Source: Paenibacillus sp. RC67
GTDB lineage: Bacteria; Bacillota; Bacilli; Paenibacillales; NBRC-103111
DNA: 64,000 nt
Direction of reading: 5' to 3'
NCBI RefSeq assembly: GCF_030020805.1
Contig: NZ_CP125098.1
Coordinates: forward strand, 1,344,001 to 1,408,000
Shown: in pieces, positions 53,535 to 61,864 of the stretch
Numbering within the stretch: position 1 is the first letter of the stretch
Layout of the letters: each line of letters begins with the position of its first letter
Made by a program: the position numbers and the translations under genes
Notes under the pieces: generated by a model
Told to the model about the DNA's origin: nothing
The model's database searches: none
The model's input: only the letters and a program-made list of their open reading frames with translations

Positions 53535-54302
53535 ATGCCGTACATACAAGTTAATGATTTAGAAGTGTTTTATGAAAAGATGGGTGTCGGTGAAACCATA
53601 CTATTCTTACATAGCGGCTATTACAAAGGCATATTAGCTTTTGCAAGCCAATTACTTGATTTTCAAAAAAACTATACTTGCTACTATCCGGATTTCAGAG
53701 GACATGGCAGAACTAGGTGTGAGAGTCTTGAGTGGAGTACACCGCAGCTTGTAGAGGATACGATAGATTTCATAAAAGCGCTAAATATTCAAAAAGCTCA
53801 TTTTATCGGCTATAGTCTGGGAGCGAATGTTGGATTGTATTGTGCCGTTCATCATCCAGAGAAGGTAGCTACGCTAACAACGATTGGCACTAGCGGATTT
53901 GCGGACCCGACGGGAGTGGAAAAGTTTGAACCGGAATGGCTTATTGCGAATGACAAGCAAGATACTATCAACCAAATGATTGAACGGCACCAGGATGCTC
54001 ACAGAGGAAATTGGCAGGAACACATGCGTCAAGCAGCTATGGACTGGCGTCTTTATCCTCAGTTAACGAAGGAACAGCTAAGCAGCATAAGTAGTCCCTC
54101 GTTCTTCATTACAGGAGAGAATGATCCGTTTGTTGGTGCAGAGAAAATAAAATATTTAAGCTCTCTGGTTAAGGGCTCACGTAATCTTGTTGTTAAAGGC
54201 GGCAGTCATAGACCGCATATGGCAAGAGAACAGCCTGGTCTGGTGAATGATGAAATTCTTGAGTTTTTAAAAGCTAATCCTTATAACATAAATGGACATT
54301 AG
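53535..54302 (+). CDS. Alpha/beta hydrolase
   Basis: A 255-residue alpha/beta-hydrolase-fold enzyme. The oxyanion region is LFLHSGYY, the nucleophile Ser94 lies in GYSLGAN, the acid is in FFITGENDPFVG, and the His in GGSHRPHM. It has no signal peptide. It probably hydrolyses a small ester or lactone. GGAGG precedes the ATG. It is more AT-rich than the sulfatase cluster it follows, and appears to be an independent unit. Confidence 0.88.
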   Translation: MPYIQVNDLEVFYEKMGVGETILFLHSGYYKGILAFASQLLDFQKNYTCYYPDFRGHGRTRCESLEWSTPQLVEDTIDFIKALNIQKAHFIGYSLGANVGLYCAVHHPEKVATLTTIGTSGFADPTGVEKFEPEWLIANDKQDTINQMIERHQDAHRGNWQEHMRQAAMDWRLYPQLTKEQLSSISSPSFFITGENDPFVGAEKIKYLSSLVKGSRNLVVKGGSHRPHMAREQPGLVNDEILEFLKANPYNINGH

Positions 54303-54383
54303 GTTTAAAAGGAATAAAACAAGGAGAGGACTGTTAATATGGGGGAGTTGCATGTAAACATATGATGGCTAAAGGAGGAACAT

Positions 54384-54974
54384 ATGAACTTCAATTTTAT
54401 GTGGGAAGCGTTAGTCGTATTGTTTACCGGCTTCTGCTTGCTGAGGGTCTTAGGCAAAAAAACGGTGGGAGAGATGACTGGACTCGAAATCATTACCCTC
54501 TTGGCAATGGCCTCCATGATCGGACATGCTATACACGGTCAAGGGGTATGGCAAACCATCATTACTTTATGCATTTTTGTTTCGCTTCTGCTCACCATTC
54601 AATTTCTTTCCATTAAATTCGACTGGGTTGAGAAATGGTTTATGGGTAAAGCGACTGTGGTTATTCAAGACGGGCAAATTGTGCCTGCAAATCTGAAGAA
54701 GCTGCGCTTGTCCGTTGATCAATTGGAAGCTAAATTAAGGGAAAAAGGCATTACTTCTTTCAGCGATATCAAGACCGCTACCATCGAAATGAGCGGACAA
54801 ATTGGCTATGAATGGATGAAGCATGCAAAGCCCTTGACGGTAGGGGAATTTGAAAAATTTGCAGCATCCTTACAGTTGACAAAACCTCAAAAGCAACAAG
54901 GTCAAGAAGATAATATTTTTAATGAAGTCGTACACCAAGAACACCACAAACATATCCCCTCTGAATTAGACTAA
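54384..54974 (+). CDS. DUF421 (YetF-like) membrane protein
   Basis: A 196-residue protein. Three N-terminal membrane helices (MWEALVVLFTGFCLLRVLG, ITLLAMASMIGHAIH, IITLCIFVSLLLTIQFLSI) are followed by the cytosolic YetF C-terminal domain (MGKATVVIQDGQIVPANLKK, LDQLEAKLREKGI). This family is common in spore formers, and some members serve spore germination or envelope roles. An AAGGAGG site precedes the ATG. An eight-codon upstream frame (54339-54365) with its own AAGGAG could be a leader peptide. Confidence 0.85.
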   Translation: MNFNFMWEALVVLFTGFCLLRVLGKKTVGEMTGLEIITLLAMASMIGHAIHGQGVWQTIITLCIFVSLLLTIQFLSIKFDWVEKWFMGKATVVIQDGQIVPANLKKLRLSVDQLEAKLREKGITSFSDIKTATIEMSGQIGYEWMKHAKPLTVGEFEKFAASLQLTKPQKQQGQEDNIFNEVVHQEHHKHIPSELD

Positions 54975-54982
54975 TGACCTAA

Positions 54983-55183
54983 ATGCGGGTTTATTTATTG
55001 AACAGTCATCCTCTATCTTTTGATTCATACAAACTCCACTCAGTGAAGTTCCTTGTTATGACCGGCTGGAGCAAAGCTTCTATGATTACTCATCGCTACA
55101 AGTGGTATGATCAGGCGCCGCCGGATTTCGTTGCATCGAATTTTTTAGATGCTGTGAAATGGCTTATAAACGAAAAACAATAA
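54983..55183 (+). CDS. Short protein or C-terminal gene fragment, unrecognised
   Basis: The frame's last 40 residues (MITHRYKWYDQAPPDFVASN, then FLDAVKWLINEKQ) look coding, while the N-terminal part looks random. There is no ribosome site at the first ATG. It may be the tail of a deleted gene. I cannot name a family. Confidence 0.3.
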   Translation: MRVYLLNSHPLSFDSYKLHSVKFLVMTGWSKASMITHRYKWYDQAPPDFVASNFLDAVKWLINEKQ

Positions 55184-55339
55184 CATGGCTTAATATAAGT
55201 TTTAACTTGGATTGGGGGCAGCCGTTATGGCAGCCCTATTTTTATTAGGTTTTAGAAAATATGGTTAAAACAGGAAAAAACTTATTGCATTACAGAGTAA
55301 AATAAATTACTGTTAAAAGTAAATATTGGAGGTGATTCA

Positions 55340-56395
55340 ATGTACGATGATTTACAGCTCAATGTTCCGTTGCTTCGTCGACGGGTTCCTAATCTCACAA
55401 CGGCAGCAAGAACAGCCGGACTACGGCCGGCAACGGTTTCCAATCTGTGTACAGGGAAAACTCCCGTAGGAAAGGCAGAGGTCAAAACCTTAGTTATCCT
55501 CGCATCCCTTGCTGGTTGCAGTCTTGACGAGTTAATCATTCGCGGAGGTGGGACGGCAATGATTGAAACTGGAATCAAGGTGGTTGATTTATTCGCGCCA
55601 ATCGTTAGAGGAGGTACTGTAGGTCTTGTTGGGCGCCAAGGAAGCGGGCAGCTGGTTATGCTTACTGAGCTATGCTACCGATTGAAACGCCGCGGCTATG
55701 TAACGATTTTTTGGAAGCCGGAAAATGAAGTCCAAGGTATTCAACATGTGCAAAATGCGGCAGATTATACTTTTACAGAAATGGATGCGGTGTACCGGCA
55801 AATAGCGGCCCTTAATAATGAATGTGACGTCTTTCTTTGTGCAGATCGAACGGTAGTGGTTTCAGGAGAATTGTTTTCTTTACGGGAGCGATTGGAGCAG
55901 CTTGGGGTAAGGCCCGTTACTACAGCATTGGTGGACATTTTGTTTGAAGCCGTGGATGAGGAGGTACCTTATGGACCATTGGAAACCTACTTGAAATTTG
56001 ACCTGGAGCTTTCGACACGGGGATTGTATCCGGCAGTCGATCCCGTTTTTTCCACATCTACCATGATGGAGGGGGCTTTATTGGAAGCGACGCATCTCGC
56101 TATTCAGCAGCGAGCTCGTAAAGTGCTTCGACGTTATCGGGAAATACGTGCACTGGTTGCTATTCGTGGAGAGAAGGTAGTTACGGAAACAGAAACGCAA
56201 GTCTATCGATTAGGAGAGCGGTTGGAAGCGTTTCTAACGCAGCCATTTTTTGCGACGGAACGGTTCACCCAAATCACAGGTGAATGGGTGTCATTGCAGC
56301 ATACATTGGATGATATACGGCGTCTTTTGGATGGGATAAACGAAGAGGTAGAGGCCAAGAAGCTGTTATTTATCGGTAGACTGAACGGAGAGTGA
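55340..56395 (+). CDS. HTH domain fused to F1-ATPase beta-like pseudo-ATPase
   Basis: A 351-residue protein. Residues about 8-67 form an XRE/MerR-like helix-turn-helix (TTAARTAGLRPATVSNLCTG). From residue 76 it resembles the F1 ATP synthase beta nucleotide domain: ETGIKVVDLFAPIVRGGTVG, then LSTRGLYPAVDPVFSTS and TGEWVSLQHTLDDIRRLLDG. The P-loop is broken: GRQGSGQL at 98-105 has Gln and Leu in place of the Walker A Lys and Thr, so ATP hydrolysis is unlikely. GGAGGTG precedes the ATG. A second ribosome-like GGAGGTGG precedes ATG 55559 at the domain border. It is probably a ligand-sensing DNA-binding regulator; the role is unknown. Confidence 0.8.
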   Translation: MYDDLQLNVPLLRRRVPNLTTAARTAGLRPATVSNLCTGKTPVGKAEVKTLVILASLAGCSLDELIIRGGGTAMIETGIKVVDLFAPIVRGGTVGLVGRQGSGQLVMLTELCYRLKRRGYVTIFWKPENEVQGIQHVQNAADYTFTEMDAVYRQIAALNNECDVFLCADRTVVVSGELFSLRERLEQLGVRPVTTALVDILFEAVDEEVPYGPLETYLKFDLELSTRGLYPAVDPVFSTSTMMEGALLEATHLAIQQRARKVLRRYREIRALVAIRGEKVVTETETQVYRLGERLEAFLTQPFFATERFTQITGEWVSLQHTLDDIRRLLDGINEEVEAKKLLFIGRLNGE

Positions 56396-56400
56396 TAGTC

Positions 56401-56534
56401 ATGTCCAAGAATTTTTCAATTCCAATGCAGCATCCAGATTGGATACAACCGCACAGCTCGGAATGATTGATAGATTGGATGTCTCACTAAAAGCATTTCC
56501 ACGTCAAGCCATCAGTGATAAACTAGAATCATAG
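56401..56534 (+). pseudogene. Short frameshifted frame downstream of the HTH-F1beta gene
   Basis: An ATG six bases after the upstream stop begins MSKNF, then the frame closes at 56466. A shift in the T5 run restores a frame reading NAASRLDTTAQLGMIDRLDV and ending SDKLES at 56534. The whole would be about 43 residues, probably the remains of a second gene of this operon. No family is recognised. Confidence 0.35.
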
Positions 56535-56577
56535 AATCATTGTAAAATATGACATTGTTCAGGAGGCTGTTACTGGA

Positions 56578-57378
56578 ATGCCCAAAATATTAATGACCTA
56601 TCCGCAAGGGAAATTTAAAGTGCTGACAATGAGCTATGATGACGGGAGAGCAGCGGACCGCAGACTTGTTAAAATATTTAACGACAATGGAATCAAGGGA
56701 GCCTTTCATATTAACTCCGGTTTGATGGGTACAGGCGATAGAATTACGCAAGAAGAGGCAGCTGAGCTGTATAAAGGACAAGAGGTGTCCACGCATACCG
56801 TCACGCATCCGACCATTGTTAGATCTCCGAGAGAGCAGCTCCTCGAAGAGGTACTGGAGGATCGTAAAGCACTTGAAAGCATCGTAGGGTATACGGTTCG
56901 CGGCTTGTCTTACCCTAACGGCTCTTTTAACCGTCAAATCAAAGAAACGCTGCCTTACCTTGGCATCGAATATGCAAGAGTGGTAGAAACGACCGGAGGC
57001 TTCGGGCTGCCTGACGATTGGATGGAGTGGAAACCGACCTGCCATCATAACAGAAATTTAATGAACCTGGCCGAAGCTTTCGTGGAATTACATAAAAAGC
57101 AGTACCTGTACATGATGTATGTATGGGGGCATAGCTATGAATTTGATAATGATAATAACTGGGATTTGATCGAGAACTTCTGCAGTTATATCAGCAATAA
57201 AGATGATATCTGGTATGCGACGAATATCGAGATTGTCGATTATTTCAAAGCGTTCCGCCAGCTTCAATTCTCTGCTTCAAGCGATTTTGTATATAATCCG
57301 TCAGCCAAGTCCGTATGGATTAGTGTCGATGGTGATATCGTTGAAATCGGTGGCGGTGCGCATGTCTCCTTGATCTAA
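56578..57378 (+). CDS. Polysaccharide deacetylase family protein
   Basis: A 266-residue NodB-like deacetylase. The metal-binding Asp pair is in TMSYDDGRAAD and the His pair in STHTVTHPTI (HxxxH). SYPNGSF is the third conserved region. It has no signal peptide, so it may act on intracellular or short chito-type or other acetylated sugars. The C-terminal 60 residues form an extra beta domain. AGGAGG lies upstream of the ATG. It is likely a single-gene unit. Confidence 0.85.
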   Translation: MPKILMTYPQGKFKVLTMSYDDGRAADRRLVKIFNDNGIKGAFHINSGLMGTGDRITQEEAAELYKGQEVSTHTVTHPTIVRSPREQLLEEVLEDRKALESIVGYTVRGLSYPNGSFNRQIKETLPYLGIEYARVVETTGGFGLPDDWMEWKPTCHHNRNLMNLAEAFVELHKKQYLYMMYVWGHSYEFDNDNNWDLIENFCSYISNKDDIWYATNIEIVDYFKAFRQLQFSASSDFVYNPSAKSVWISVDGDIVEIGGGAHVSLI

Positions 57379-57452
57379 TGGAAGCGTGGAAATAAAGGGA
57401 ACAATTGGGTTACAATAGAGTGGAAACCGCCAATAGATTAGGAGATGCTTTC

Positions 57453-58526
57453 ATGGAAAACACCAAATGGATTACTTACTTCGGTTCTTATGCGGATAAA
57501 CAATCGCCAGGGATTCACGTATATGTTCTGGATGAGCAGACAGGAGAGCTATCAAGCGTAGATACCGCTTCGGGACTAATTAACCCTACCTTTTTAGCCG
57601 TAAGCCAGTCCAAAGGTCTTCTGTATTCTTACACTCAAGCGGATGAGGGGCAGGACAGCGGTGCCGTGCTAACCTACCGGATTGATGCTGAATCGGGAGC
57701 TTTGTCCCTGGCTGGACAGCAGCCGAGCTTGGATAAATCGGGGACACATATTAATCTTGACCATGCGGAGCAGTTCGCGATGACCGTCAGTTATTCTGAA
57801 GGAACCATTAATCTGTTCCCTGTTCAGCCGAACGGAGAAATCGGTCCTTTATCGGACAAGGTGAGGCATGAAGGATCGAGTGTAGTGCCTCAGCGGCAGG
57901 ATAGTGCTCACCCACATTCCATCTATACCGATCCGACGGATCAGTTCGTCATCGTCCCGGATTTGGGGATGGATACGATTAAGGTATACCGTTTGGATCG
58001 TGAGCAGGGTAAGTTCGTCCCTCATGATGATGTGAAGCTGACTCCGGGTTCCGGGCCGCGCCATTTTGCCTTCCATCCGTCCTTGCCCTATGCCTATGTC
58101 ATTAACGAGTTGAATTCCACGGTTACGGTATTTGCTTACAACGGGCAAGCTGGGAAACTGCAGGAAATCCAAACGGTATCCACTTTGCCGGAAGATGTTA
58201 ACGGATCAAGCAGCACTGCGGAAGTACAGATTTCCGCCTGCGGCTCATTCTTATACGGCTCTAACCGGGGACATGACAGTATGGTTGTGTTTGCCATCGA
58301 TAAAAGCAGTGGCAAGCTGAGCCTAATTCAGCATATTTCCACAGGCGGAAAGCATCCTCGCCACTTCAGCTTAACGCCAAGCGGTCGCTGCTTGCTGGCT
58401 GCAAATAAAGATTCCGATTCGGTTCACGTATTTAAGGTTGATCAAGATAGCGGCAAGCTGACACCGACAGGACAATCGATTTCGATTCCTCAACCGACCT
58501 GCGTGCGATTTTATAAACGGCCTTGA
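57453..58526 (+). CDS. Lactonase family protein (6-phosphogluconolactonase-like beta-propeller)
   Basis: A 357-residue seven-bladed beta-propeller. It opens YFGSYADKQSPGIHVYVLDE and shows repeated blade segments such as GPRHFAFHPSLPYAYVINEL and GKHPRHFSLTPSGRCLLAAN. It matches the Pgl/YbhE-type cycloisomerase/lactonase family, which opens sugar lactones. AGGAG ahead of ATG 57453 is preferred to the upstream start at 57405. It has its own terminator and could serve the dehydrogenase-based sugar routes nearby. Confidence 0.88.
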   Translation: MENTKWITYFGSYADKQSPGIHVYVLDEQTGELSSVDTASGLINPTFLAVSQSKGLLYSYTQADEGQDSGAVLTYRIDAESGALSLAGQQPSLDKSGTHINLDHAEQFAMTVSYSEGTINLFPVQPNGEIGPLSDKVRHEGSSVVPQRQDSAHPHSIYTDPTDQFVIVPDLGMDTIKVYRLDREQGKFVPHDDVKLTPGSGPRHFAFHPSLPYAYVINELNSTVTVFAYNGQAGKLQEIQTVSTLPEDVNGSSSTAEVQISACGSFLYGSNRGHDSMVVFAIDKSSGKLSLIQHISTGGKHPRHFSLTPSGRCLLAANKDSDSVHVFKVDQDSGKLTPTGQSISIPQPTCVRFYKRP

Positions 58527-58540
58527 TATAAGATAAGAAA

Positions 58541-58579
58541 AAAACGGTCCTTTCCCCGGAAACGGGAGAGGACCGTTTT
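58541..58579. terminator. Bidirectional terminator
   Basis: AAAACGGTCC (58541-58550) and GGACCGTTTT (58570-58579) with an inner CCCG-GAAA-CGGG hairpin. It lies between the rightward lactonase gene and the leftward small-protein gene. Confidence 0.88.
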
Positions 58580-58594
58580 GCTGTCTTTTAGAGC

Positions 58595-58759
58595 TTACTG
58601 AAACTTTTTGTAGTCAGGATCATCGTTGATCGGTTCGTAATCCAGCTCCGCTATTTTGGAGTAGGAGTAGTGACCGTATTCATCGTAATAATGAAACGGA
58701 TTATCCAACTGATTTGGAAGGAAATAGTCTTTGAGAAGTGTAAGGAAATTACGTATCAT
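58595..58759 (-). CDS. Small hypothetical protein, 54 residues
   Basis: Starts MIRNFLTLLKDYFLPNQLDN and ends in an acidic, Tyr-rich tail (YDEYGHYSYSKIAE). GAGGTGG seven bases before the ATG supports 58759 rather than the longer start at 58840. No membrane helix is obvious. It may be a sporulation-associated small protein, but no family is recognised. Confidence 0.6.
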   Translation of the reverse strand: MIRNFLTLLKDYFLPNQLDNPFHYYDEYGHYSYSKIAELDYEPINDDPDYKKFQ

Positions 58760-58857
58760 AGTTCCACCTCGGCAAAATGATTTATGTAAAGTATTTACAG
58801 TTTGGATGATACTATGCATCATTTTGCTTATGAGGTTCAAAGATTTGTTCGATAAGG

Positions 58858-59184
58858 CTATTCTTGCTTTCTCGTACTCAAATTAGCGAAGCTGAGTAAA
58901 ATGGTTAACACACCTAAGGCTGCGCCGATCCATAATTGTTTGTGGTCGATGATCCGTTGAATGAAAGGCGTAATGGCCATAAACAAGCCAGTAAGCAGAG
59001 TAATGAGATTGGGGAGTGAATCTCCCGTTGATCTACGCAAGGACCAAAAGGCAGCTGCGATTTGGATGAACCCTATCAAAATACTAGCCCACAGAGCCGC
59101 AACGGATTCAGTGTAGCCGAAAAACCAAGGAGCACCTATTAACCAAAGTCCGAAGAGTGAGATTAAGACACTTCTAACTTTCAT
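58858..59184 (-). CDS. SPW-repeat-type small membrane protein
   Basis: A 108-residue protein with about four hydrophobic helices. SVLISLFGLWLIGAPWFFGY and a related later segment resemble the SPW repeat family. A GGGAGG site precedes ATG 59184, with an alternative GTG at 59196. The function is unknown. Confidence 0.7.
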   Translation of the reverse strand: MKVRSVLISLFGLWLIGAPWFFGYTESVAALWASILIGFIQIAAAFWSLRRSTGDSLPNLITLLTGLFMAITPFIQRIIDHKQLWIGAALGVLTILLSFANLSTRKQE

Positions 59185-59266
59185 AAAATAATGCACCTCC
59201 CATTACTTATCATATGTGTAAGGTGGGCAGTTGGTTACTAAAATTAAAGCGATTTCAATTTTCTCA

Positions 59267-59322
59267 TTGACAGATGACGAGGTTTATTTTACAATTTTGG
59301 TAACGTTTCCGGTAACGTTACC
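59267..59322 (+). promoter_or_regulatory. LacI-controlled promoter and operator O1
   Basis: TTGACA (59267-59272), a 17-base spacer, then TACAAT (59290-59295). The 24-base operator (59299-59322) starts three bases later and consists of GGTAACGTTTCC followed by GGTAACGTTACC. It would overlap the transcription start. It drives the sulfatase-phosphatase operon and is the exact reverse complement of the operator at 61824. Confidence 0.88.
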
Positions 59323-59397
59323 AATCACAGCCAAACTGACTTATTGATACGCATTCTCCTGATGAAATAGATTGGGAGATATTTTTAACACAAAAGG

Positions 59398-59409
59398 TTA
59401 AGCGCTTTC
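59398..59409. promoter_or_regulatory. CcpA cre-like site (a)
   Basis: TTAAGCGCTTTC lies 51 bases before the sulfatase start. Its reverse complement, GAAAGCGCTTAA, recurs exactly at 63889. It resembles the catabolite-repression cre core AAGCGCTT. Binding is inferred. Confidence 0.5.
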
Positions 59410-59460
59410 CCTTTTTATTTGAAATTGAAAGATGTCAGTCACTAGGAGGGGGTGGATAGA

Positions 59461-60834
59461 ATGATGAACATCCTCATCATTACCGTAGATCAGCTGCGCT
59501 GGGACGCGCTCTCATGTGCAGGCAACCAAGAAATCCATACGCCTCATATCGATAGGCTGGCAGAAGAAGGAGTTCGATTCACTCACGCTTTTACAAACGC
59601 TCCGGCATGTATGCCGGCCAGATCTTCGCTGCTCACAGGACGTTTCCCGCATGCGCATAAGGTGCGCGGTGGAGGTGTTCGATTATCCGAGGAGGAGGTA
59701 ACCTTCCCGCACATTGTTAGCCAGCGCGGCTATCATACGGCTCACATTGGCAAGCTGCATGTGCAGAACCATACGTACCGCGATCATACGGCGCCGCATC
59801 CTAGCTACGGCTACCGCACACTTCAGGTTACGGATGAACGGGGCACTTATCGTGATCCGTACACGCAATGGGTGGAGCGGAATTATCCTGAATATGCGGA
59901 TGCGATTCGGATGGAGCCGGGTGCGCTCCGCGTCAGAAACAGCACGGACCATCTGTCGGCCAGAGGCAGCTTTCCTGCGAGCGCTTCGCACAGCAAATGG
60001 GTTAGCACCGCTTCCATTGAATTTTTGGAGCAGTATGGCGGCGCTCCCTTTTTGCTGTGGTCGAGCTTCTTTGATCCGCATTCACCCTTTATCGTTCCGT
60101 CCGATTTGAACGGTCGCTACGACCCTAAGGCAGTGTCTCTGCCAAGAAACTGCGAGATTACACCAGACAATGAGGAGGTGATTCGTGAAAAGAAGGCGGC
60201 ATATTACACGTTGGTCTCACATGTGGATGACTGTGTAGGCGAATTGCTTCAATACTTGAACGAATCAGGATTGGCTGATCGGACGGCTGTTTTATTTTCC
60301 AGTGATCATGGAGAATTTCTTGGCGATTATGGACGATGGGGCAAAGGCCGGTCTGAGGATGAGAGCACCCGCATTCCGATGATCGTTAGAACGCCGGACA
60401 TGAAGAGGCAGCCTCCGCCGTCACGCGTAGTTGAAGATGTTGTCCAGTTGTTCGACCTGGCTCCTACGATTTGCGACTTGACCGGCAGCATGAAGCCACA
60501 CTCGATGCAAGCGAGAAGCTTGCTTCCTCTGCTTAGGGGTGAGCCGGATGCGTATAGAATACCCTTCGCCTTAATCGAGCATAACTTCGAGGTGTCCCGT
60601 ATTAATACGGCCGAGGTGTTTGAGAAGACGCTGCGTAGTCGCGACTATCGCTTGACGGTATGGAGCGATCGGGAGGAAGGGGAGCTGTTCGACTTGCGCA
60701 AGGACCCCCTTCAATCTGTGAACGTATGGAATGAGCCGGAGTATAGAGAAATCCGTGCTGAGCTTGTATGGAAGCTGCTTCACAGGCTGATGCAAACGGA
60801 GAATACGCTTCCGGTGAGAACGAATCCTTTTTAA
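59461..60834 (+). CDS. Sulfatase, Cys-type, LacI operon
   Basis: A 457-residue type I sulfatase without signal peptide. Metal ligands lie in IITVDQLRWD and FSSDHGEFLGD. The signature CMPARSSLLTGR has Cys50, Pro52 and Arg54, and the catalytic Lys is in RWGKGRSEDES. The Cys should become formylglycine through a maturase not seen here. AGGAGG precedes tandem ATGs at 59461 and 59464. It is the first gene after the LacI-controlled promoter and precedes a PTP-like phosphatase by 64 bases. Confidence 0.9.
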   Translation: MMNILIITVDQLRWDALSCAGNQEIHTPHIDRLAEEGVRFTHAFTNAPACMPARSSLLTGRFPHAHKVRGGGVRLSEEEVTFPHIVSQRGYHTAHIGKLHVQNHTYRDHTAPHPSYGYRTLQVTDERGTYRDPYTQWVERNYPEYADAIRMEPGALRVRNSTDHLSARGSFPASASHSKWVSTASIEFLEQYGGAPFLLWSSFFDPHSPFIVPSDLNGRYDPKAVSLPRNCEITPDNEEVIREKKAAYYTLVSHVDDCVGELLQYLNESGLADRTAVLFSSDHGEFLGDYGRWGKGRSEDESTRIPMIVRTPDMKRQPPPSRVVEDVVQLFDLAPTICDLTGSMKPHSMQARSLLPLLRGEPDAYRIPFALIEHNFEVSRINTAEVFEKTLRSRDYRLTVWSDREEGELFDLRKDPLQSVNVWNEPEYREIRAELVWKLLHRLMQTENTLPVRTNPF

Positions 60835-60898
60835 CCGCATAAGGAATGTTATAGTTCACTACTGTCCATAAACCTGGAAACAGAAAGGAGCTGCAAGA

Positions 60899-61762
60899 AT
60901 GCTAAGTCAAACAGCACAACGCATCATCGACGTAGATAATAAGCAGGCATTGCCTAAAAAGTTCAGGATGACCACTCCGTTACCGAAAAGGCTAAGCGAA
61001 ACGGCTAATTTAACCGGTCTGGCTGAGTTGAATATATCCGGCAGCGGGCAATTCTCCCAAAAAGGTCTTCGGCTTATGCAAGAAACGATTGGCAAATCGC
61101 GCATTACGGTCGTTGATCTGCGTCAGGAAAGCCATGGCTTCGTCAATGGGATGGCGATCAGCTGGTATGGGCAGAACAATGGCTGCAACAAGCATCTCAC
61201 GCAAGAAGAGATTCGGACGGAGGAGGGGCGGCTGCTGCAGGAGGTTACGGATACTCCTGAGCTTGTTTTCGACCATTTGGAGAAAAAATCCGTCGATCTG
61301 GATGGGCCCGTGACCGGTCAGAAGTCGGTTCAGACTGAAGAGGAGCTCGTTAAGTCCGAAGGAGCAGACTACATCCGTTTCTTTGTTACCGATCACCATA
61401 GGCCGCTGGACAAAGAAGTCGATCGCTTTATTCGTTATGCGATTGCGCTGCCTCAAGGGACATGGCTGCATTTCCACTGCCGCGGAGGAGTAGGGCGAAC
61501 GACCAGCTTTATGCTTATATACGATATGCTGCACAATGCTCAGCGGGTCAGCAGAGACGACATCCTCCAAAGACATATTCTGATTGGCGGCAAGGACGTT
61601 AGCAGTGCAGATCCGAAGGATGAGTTCAAATATGGCCCTGCCTTGGAGCGCTTGGCTTTTCTTCATCGGTTTTATGACTATTGCTCCTGCAACCAAGATA
61701 ATTACGTCACAACCTGGTCGCAATGGTTTGCAGCAAACGAAGCGCAAAATGGAATCAATTGA
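60899..61762 (+). CDS. PTP-like phytase-family phosphatase (1)
   Basis: A 287-residue Cys phosphatase of the PTP-like inositol-phosphatase group. The VDLRQESHGFVNGMAISWYG segment is close to ruminal PTP-like phytases. The general acid is in FFVTDHHRPLD, and the P-loop HCRGGVGRT carries the nucleophile Cys194 and Arg200. It has no signal peptide, unlike secreted phytases, so it acts in the cytosol. AAAGGAG precedes the ATG. It is co-transcribed with the Cys-type sulfatase. The likely substrate is a phosphorylated polyol; inositol phosphates are a guess. Confidence 0.85.
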   Translation: MLSQTAQRIIDVDNKQALPKKFRMTTPLPKRLSETANLTGLAELNISGSGQFSQKGLRLMQETIGKSRITVVDLRQESHGFVNGMAISWYGQNNGCNKHLTQEEIRTEEGRLLQEVTDTPELVFDHLEKKSVDLDGPVTGQKSVQTEEELVKSEGADYIRFFVTDHHRPLDKEVDRFIRYAIALPQGTWLHFHCRGGVGRTTSFMLIYDMLHNAQRVSRDDILQRHILIGGKDVSSADPKDEFKYGPALERLAFLHRFYDYCSCNQDNYVTTWSQWFAANEAQNGIN

Positions 61763-61791
61763 AAATAGGCGGCTGCACAAATATGTTTTCG

Positions 61792-61847
61792 TTGACAAAG
61801 AAAGCGGTTTATTTTACACTTTTGGTAACGTTACCGGAAACGTTACC
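61792..61847 (+). promoter_or_regulatory. LacI-controlled promoter and operator O2
   Basis: TTGACA (61792-61797), a 17-base spacer, TACACT (61815-61820), then the 24-base operator at 61824-61847 made of GGTAACGTTACC and GGAAACGTTACC. It is the reverse complement of O1. It drives lacI and provides autoregulation. The ribosome site AAAGGAG follows directly. Confidence 0.88.
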
Positions 61848-61864
61848 AAAGGAGAATCCCAACT

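Noticed and set aside
61010..61798. 262-residue minus-strand open frame
   Set aside because: Antisense to the PTP-like phosphatase gene, without family motifs or a ribosome site.
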